Part shown: in pieces, positions 57,908 through 64,000 of the stretch | Numbering within the stretch: the stretch's first letter is position 1 | Layout: each line of letters opens with the position of its first letter | From: Lutraria lutraria | Lineage: Eukaryota; Mollusca; Bivalvia; Venerida; Mactridae | Direction of reading: 5' to 3' | DNA length: 64,000 bases | Assembly: GCA_964023205.1 (NCBI GenBank) | Contig: OZ026844.1 | Coordinates: 12,324,790 to 12,388,789, forward strand | The notes under the pieces: model-generated | The model's database searches: none | Seen by the model: only the letters and a program-made list of their open reading frames with translations | Told to the model about the DNA's origin: nothing | Translations under genes and position numbers: made by a program

Positions 57908-58257
57908 ATATACTCATCTTAGGCCTTAATAACCATATTATATAATATCCCTACATCGTGCTAGTCCCCTATCAGTTCACTATAAGAAACAGTCAGAAAT
58001 ATGTAGCTAGTTAAACAAGTATACATGATTTTGGAAAATACCTGTTGATTTAATCAGGGAGGCTATATTAACTACTATAGCATCCCAGGTTTAATAAAGG
58101 CTTATGTGCATGTAGTATACATACATGTACATGTACTGTATACATCAATTACGAATACCTACGACATATCTATAACAACAGATCTTAACAAATTTAATCT
58201 TATACGGTCAAACTTCTCATTTCAATGGCACTTTTCATGACGCACGTGTTAACTTAT
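57908..58257. repeat. Segmental duplication, right copy, distal end
   Basis: It matches left positions about 5580-5925 and marks the right boundary of the duplication. Confidence 0.8.
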
Positions 58258-59466
58258 ATTTTAAGGGGACACAATTCTCAACTTTCAAAATAATACATAG
58301 AAAATAGTCACATGGCCAATTGAAATAATTACTTGGGGAGTCTATACAGAAGTATTGGTAAGTTGTTAAAACATTAGTGTAGACATGTTATATTCACTAT
58401 TTGAAGGAAATAGACCAGCTACCACTGATTAATCAAGAAAACAACACCGTTAAAAACGGTTTATGAAAGTACATTCAAACTCAAAATGTAACGAACAGTT
58501 CGTGAACCAAATTAGTTCTTAAACAATACGAAGTAACACTGAACGTTGTACGAATCCATTTTTTGGTTGACATAATCGCGTTTACTGAAACGACCAAACA
58601 AACATATTCCACATGTTACATAAATTTCGACAGGACGCCATTTTCCCATTCGTTAAAATGTAAACAAAACAAATATCTGTGCGAAGCTGTGGCAACACAT
58701 GGTAAGTAATGCATAATGTACCTAATTAGTAAGGCGTTTCGTTATGTACTTCCTCAGGCAACTAATATAATTATTGGAATGATGGTAAACATAATAAAAT
58801 ATTATTTCAAATAATTAAATATTGGACTATGTACCTAAGACATATGGGATTCTCCATTAAGACCGTAAGTCTAAAACACTTCTTTGATTTCTGGTTCTTT
58901 CTATTTGAAATATGGTTAATTGTAGAATGTTTACGACAACTTTCATTCTCCCACGGCTTCTAACCGATTCACTGAAAATAATTCGTCCGCGAAAGGAACG
59001 GTTACACGAATTATACTAAACAGGTGGTGGCCGCACGTGCTTTTTTTTATTAAATGACAAGGATTTTTGAAAGAATATCGTTTATTTACCAACATTAGAA
59101 AATATACTTATATCCGTGTAAAGATTAGAAGTTTTATTCGCTTAGGGGAAAAAATAATTAAATATTGGACTATGTTTCCGATCGAAGACATTTCCGTTTT
59201 CAGTTGTGAAGCAATTCCGCTATAAATTTCGAAAAGTAAACAAAATAAGGAGACCAAAATTGGGATAATGAGTAATCAGTACGCAGATCAAAGTAAGTAT
59301 TAATGCCAAAATATTATGCTCTCATTTATTTACTTTTTGTCGTAGGCACATGCCATGTCTTCAACTTTATATAGGTAAGTGCATGAAATATGTGGTTTTA
59401 CTATCGCACTGACCCTATTTATCGAAATCCCGTGCAAAGCGTCCTTGAGATATCAGTAAATAGTAT
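58258..59466. other. Unique stretch between copies B and C
   Basis: AT-rich sequence with no supported ORF. Near 58690-58710 an atg directly precedes a gtaagt donor-like site, but no partner exon was found. Confidence 0.35.
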
Positions 59467-59479
59467 CCCAGCAAACACA

Positions 59480-59620
59480 GTAACGTTGTGACAACGTTGC
59501 GACAACGTTTTGCATAACGTTGTGACAACGTTTGGAATAACGTTGCGACAACGTTAAAGTGTGGAGTCGTGTAAACGTTGCGACAACGTTGTGGCACAAC
59601 GTTGTGAAACAACCAAACCA
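59480..59620. repeat. Left subterminal AACGTT array of copy C
   Basis: Almost identical to 50030-50165. Confidence 0.85.
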
Positions 59621-60532
59621 CAACCAAAACAAAACCTTCTGTTAAAAGCTCAGTGGTAAGTTGGTTGCACTTCGGTGCCAGCAATGCGAGTTCGATTCAC
59701 AGTCATCACAGTTGCTGACATTCAGTGCTGGGTGATATCCTAACTTGGTTTTGTTCACAGCAGTATTAGCTTCGACTGGGTGCATTGGAGCTAATGAACC
59801 CTGCCATATGCTCAGTTGGAAATCTTTCCATCCACTCCAGTTATCGGCTTTTTTAGATTACTGTAAATTACTTAATATCTGTGAGATCTTATTTTCGTGA
59901 ATTTTTATCACAACTTTCGTGAGATCTTGAATTTGCAATGAAGCTTATTTAAACTTTAATAAGTAATGCTGTTTATATTTTACCAAATTTTTTATTCGAG
60001 ACATTAGCCATTCACGAAAATAGAACCCACAGGTATATTTGTCAATTTACAGTATCTAAACAAATAAACATTTACCTTTGAAAACACTTGGTTTAAAAAT
60101 TTAAGCAAATCAAAGTAATATTACTAATACAAATATTTAATTCAATGTCAAATCATATAGTTACCTAAACCAAGAAATATGCATTTTACAAAATCCATAA
60201 TTGAGACAAAATGCAAGGCAAACAATAGAACATTGAACTGAATTTTATGATGGTAAGTGTTCCGAGTTTCAAACAAAAACTTGATTAATATTTCAGGCAA
60301 AACAATAGTTATGTACCCTACTTTCCCTACTGAGTCATCTTAATATGGTAAACCAGTAATCCATGTTTCAAAACAATAGTTTTTAATCGATACTTTAAGA
60401 AAACAATAGCACCACAAGCAGTACCAACTCTTGTTTGTTAAGGGCAATAAGTGCTGCCATTTCTTTCATTCATTTAAAGATTTTCTTCAGGTCTAAATCA
60501 ATTTTGAAGTAAATGTTCAGAAAAAGATAAAC

Positions 60533-61653
60533 AAGAGGGCCAAGATGGCCCTATATCGCTCACATGTCAATCACTGCTCACTCATTAAAACATTGTTTTG
60601 AACCGGTGACCTAGTTTTTGACCCCAGATGACCCATGTTAGAACTTGTCTTACATGTGAATAAGACAAACATTCTGACAAAATTTAGTGAAGATCCAATC
60701 AAAACCATGAAAACTACAGCATAGACAAGGTTTTCCTAAGATTTGACCTTGTGGCCTCGTTTTTGACCCAAGATGCCCTTTGTTCGAATTTGTCTTGCAT
60801 ATCATTAAGACAAACATTCTGACAAGGTTTGGTGAAGATACAATCAAAACTTGACATCTGCAGTGTTAATAAGGTTTTCCTAAGATTTGACCTAGTTTTT
60901 TTACCCTAGGTGACCCATATTTGAACTTGTCCTTAATATCATTAAGACAAACAATCTGACAAGGTCTGGCCAAGATCCAATTATAGCCATGACATTTAGA
61001 GCTTTTATAAGATTTTTACCTAAGATTTGACCTGGTGACCCAGTTATTGACCCCGGCTGACCCATATTCCACCTTGACCCACAAATCATTGAGGTAAACA
61101 TTCTGACAAGGTTTGGTGAAGACCCAATCAAAACTGTGACATCTACAGTGTTAACAAAGTTTGCCTAACCTGGTAACCTAGTTATTGACCCGAGATGACC
61201 CATATTTGTACTTGACCGTTATATCATTAAAACAAACAATTTGACAAAGTTTTGCGAAGATCCAATTATAACTGTGAAATCTATAGTGTTAACATGGTTT
61301 TTCACATGATTTGACCTAGCGACATAGTTTTTGACCCAAGATGACCCATGTTCAAACTAGTTTAAGATATTATGAAGACAAACATTCTGACAAGGTTTCA
61401 TGATGATCCAATCAAACCAGTGACTTCTAGAGTGATCACAAGGTTTTCCAGCAATTTGCCCTAGTTACCTAGTTTTGGACCCCAAATGGCCCAATATCGA
61501 TCTCATCCGAGATTTTGTCCATATTAACGTTCTGACCCATTTTTGCTAAAAATGTGACCTCTAGTGTGTTCACAACACAAAGTTTGACGATGCATGACGC
61601 CGGACAGAGACTGATCCTAAAAGCTCACCCTGTCACTTTGTGACATGTGAGCT
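60533..61653. repeat. Tandem-repeat block with palindromic ends (copy C)
   Basis: Counterpart of 51013-52130, with the same end palindromes and the same number of degenerate units. Confidence 0.75.
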
Positions 61654-62325
61654 TAAAAATATAATACAATGTCAAAAATTACATGTATTCACATAGACAA
61701 TATATTCTATATTATCCCTCCTCCAGAAACGAATGACACCGACCTTGACTTTTTTCACTTTTTGTCTTTTTTAAGTGACTTATTTTAGTATGCAGTAAGT
61801 ATATAACAAATTATACACAAGTGACAGTTTTTAATTATTTTAAACAATCCAAACATTTGTGGCACAATTCGCCTTTTGTAAAGGGTGAAATTCAGTTTAA
61901 GATTCCTTTATGTCTTCAATTCCTCCCGGACCTCCAAATCCTCCTGGACTACAGATTCTGTCAAACTCTTCTGAAATTATTTTAATATAATTCATTTTAA
62001 GTATTTCAATGACACAATGATTCTAAGACTAGCACTAATTGATTATTTTTACAACACTTGAACCATCCTGAATCCCGCTGCAAATCTGAATAGAATCAAA
62101 TTATGCTGAACATTTTAGTGCACTACAAAGAACAAAGAGGTAAAGCAAAAGATTATAAAAGCTTAAAGAAAATTGATATTTTTAAATGAACTAGTAACCA
62201 CAGTCAGTTTGATCTTCAAACAAGAACTGTTTAATGTTGTAAATAAGTTTTATTTTTCCATAAGCAGTAACACTAACCATTTTTCCTGACTTTAGCCCAG
62301 AAAAGAAAAGAATAGTAAATATACC

Positions 62326-62408
62326 TTAAATTTCAATCCACCTTTGTTGAAGGTCACATGTTTCAAAAAGCTTCCTTTTGACTGTCTTGTGAGTTTTCAT
62401 GAGTGCAT
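62326..62408 (-). CDS. Element-encoded small ORF, exon 2 (copy C)
   Basis: 83 nt after acceptor ttttgcag, with TAA at 62328-62326. It encodes a basic segment, KTHKTVKRKLFETCDLQQRW, ending two residues later than in copy B. Confidence 0.35.
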
Positions 62409-62874
62409 CTGCAAAAAAGAATTGATGGTATGTTTGTATTTAAAAAGAAAATTTGAATGTGCAAAAATTTGTCCCCATGTTAGTTTTAGTTTAGGTATGC
62501 TTTGTGCACATGTGTGGATGTTCCTGATTCGTACACTTGTTTCTTCAAAACTTTAAATTCTACTAATTAAACCACAAACAGGATTAAGAACTATCCGAAA
62601 CAGCTATTTGAAATAGATTCTGAATCTGAATTTTAGCTTGATAATGTTTTAGATAAAACTACAAATTATGAGACTGAAAAAATGGATCGAGAATATACGG
62701 CCAATTTTTCTTATATTAATTTTCTTTAAAAAATACTTAAATCAGTCATGCTGATTTAAATAATCAATATTAATTTTGAAAATGTTTTTTTTTTCAATTA
62801 CCAAATTACCTACCATTTTTTCTTAACAACAACAAACAAACAAGAAACTTACTTCAGTATAAAGGACAACTTAC

Positions 62875-62980
62875 TTAATATTGATTTGCATATAGCCAGT
62901 TCTTCCAACCTCTTCTTCCCTGAGAATCCCTTTCTTTCCTTTACTGACCAAACCCTGTGAAGCTCATCACTAAACGACAT
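62875..62980 (-). CDS. Element-encoded small ORF, exon 1 (copy C)
   Basis: The 106-bp exon with ATG at 62980 and donor GTAAGT, open as in A and B. Joined to 62408 it gives 62 residues. Confidence 0.35.
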
Positions 62981-64000
62981 GTGGTGTCAACATCTTTGAC
63001 ATCTAATGTACTATATTATTCATGCTGTAATTTGTAAAAGGGAAACAAAATGATTGTTAAAACAATGGTAAAAATGTAGGTCTAACATGTTCTAAAGCAA
63101 TCATATTCCACATGAGTTGGTTTCATTATGATTAATACACGAGAGAAGATTGACAAAAAAGCATGATTCAATAGCTTTCGGACTTGGTTAGTTAAATCAG
63201 TTAACACTGTTTGACAAACTAAGTTTTGTCATGCAAGTCTAGGTATCTATTATCCATATGCATGTGTACCACCTCTCCTGTCCTACTTGGTACGAGGATA
63301 TATGAAGGTATAAGCCACCTCTCAATGGAAATAGGTCGGATGATTGATAAATAAAAATAAAAATCAAGAAACAGCTTTCAGACTTGAATTACATGTCGCT
63401 TACTATAAAGTATATGTATGTTATTAAAAATGATGTAATAAGTGTATCTTCATTATATTAGTCAATCTGAAGCACCATCACTTACTGTTTACTTGGTATA
63501 TTTTTCTATTTGATGTTGGCGACTCTGAAGATGTGCTTGACTGATCACGACACGAAGAGCGACACAGCAGCATTTTGCTTTTTTCTGCCTTTTTACTTTT
63601 TTTTCCAAAGTGGATAGTTTCCTTCATTGTTTCCGATATTCCGATTTTCTTGTCTATAATGAAAAATATTCTAGTTTTATCAGCATAGATCCATTACAAA
63701 AAGAATATTTTGACTATTCTCAGGGCTTTTTTTCCTTCTATAGCAGGGGCCATTAAATTCTTTAAAATCAAAATGTTCTCTTCCCCTTTTGCAAAAATTA
63801 TGAGTTATTTTCCCCAAATTTAAGGAAAAAAGCCCCTTCCCCTACCTGTGAAAAAACCCGATTCGATTAGAAAACCTGTCATAGAAATGGCAACTTATAA
63901 CTTAAAAGTCTTTGTGGCAAGGCTTTTTTAACCTGTTAGTCCTATAGTCGGCGCTGTTACAAAGCGCCATTCTCTCACTAACATTATTTTTCATATAAAA

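Larger units (their letters stand above)
59467..64000 (+). mobile_element. AACGTT-array element, copy C (runs off window)
   Basis: It starts CCCAGCAAACACAG at 59467 and follows copy B closely in the same orientation to the window end, covering a little over half of the element. It lacks about 0.5 kb, including the SINE, near 63144. The right end is outside the window. Confidence 0.87.

Overview
The window looks like AT-rich nuclear DNA from an invertebrate animal, most plausibly a bivalve or other mollusc. The evidence is spliced genes with GT-AG introns, chains of phase-1 extracellular-domain exons (EGF, thrombospondin type 1), and a dense mix of Tigger, Tc1, Ty3/Gypsy, DIRS-like, LINE, SINE and MITE sequence. 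The taxon is an inference; no rRNA or mitochondrial marker is present. None of the host genes is a single long ORF, so they were found by joining short exons by splice site and phase.

Three host gene units lie on the minus strand. (1) A cysteine-rich type I membrane protein gene runs from 39723 down to 20958: TSP1/EGF exon, six-cysteine exon, two EGF exons, a juxtamembrane exon, a Ser/Thr-rich stalk, a transmembrane exon and a short basic tail. Its 5' end was not found. (2) A complete six-exon, 310-residue, four-transmembrane claudin/PMP22-like gene lies at 18137-13782. (3) A second, partial copy of gene 1 lies at 1245-117 and runs off the left edge. Copies 1 and 3 come from a segmental duplication (about 1-5925 versus 37560-58257).

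The duplication is useful because each copy keeps an empty site for transposons in the other. The left copy carries a Tigger element (2516-5229) with matching terminal repeats, a TA duplication and an intact 542-residue transposase. The right copy carries two large elements in opposite orientation (A 43261-49903, B 50016-57907), and a third copy (C, from 59467) follows. These end in CCCAGCAAACAC and carry arrays of the palindrome AACGTT inside their ends. They contain short spliced ORFs on both sides of a CpG/CCAAT region, a tRNA-derived SINE and a tandem-repeat block. I could not assign them to a superfamily and saw no transposase.

A decayed 15-kb Ty3/Gypsy retrotransposon (22210-37225, plus strand) sits antisense in one intron of gene 1. 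Its gag and pol have several stops and frameshifts. Its unusually long leader holds a LINE fragment between inverted C7TAGCGGGA arms. Between the genes are a DIRS-like remnant (10932-11981), a LINE 3' fragment (7336-7815), several perfect or near-perfect inverted repeats, a 44-bp array (12549-12993) and a 105-bp array (18779-19103).
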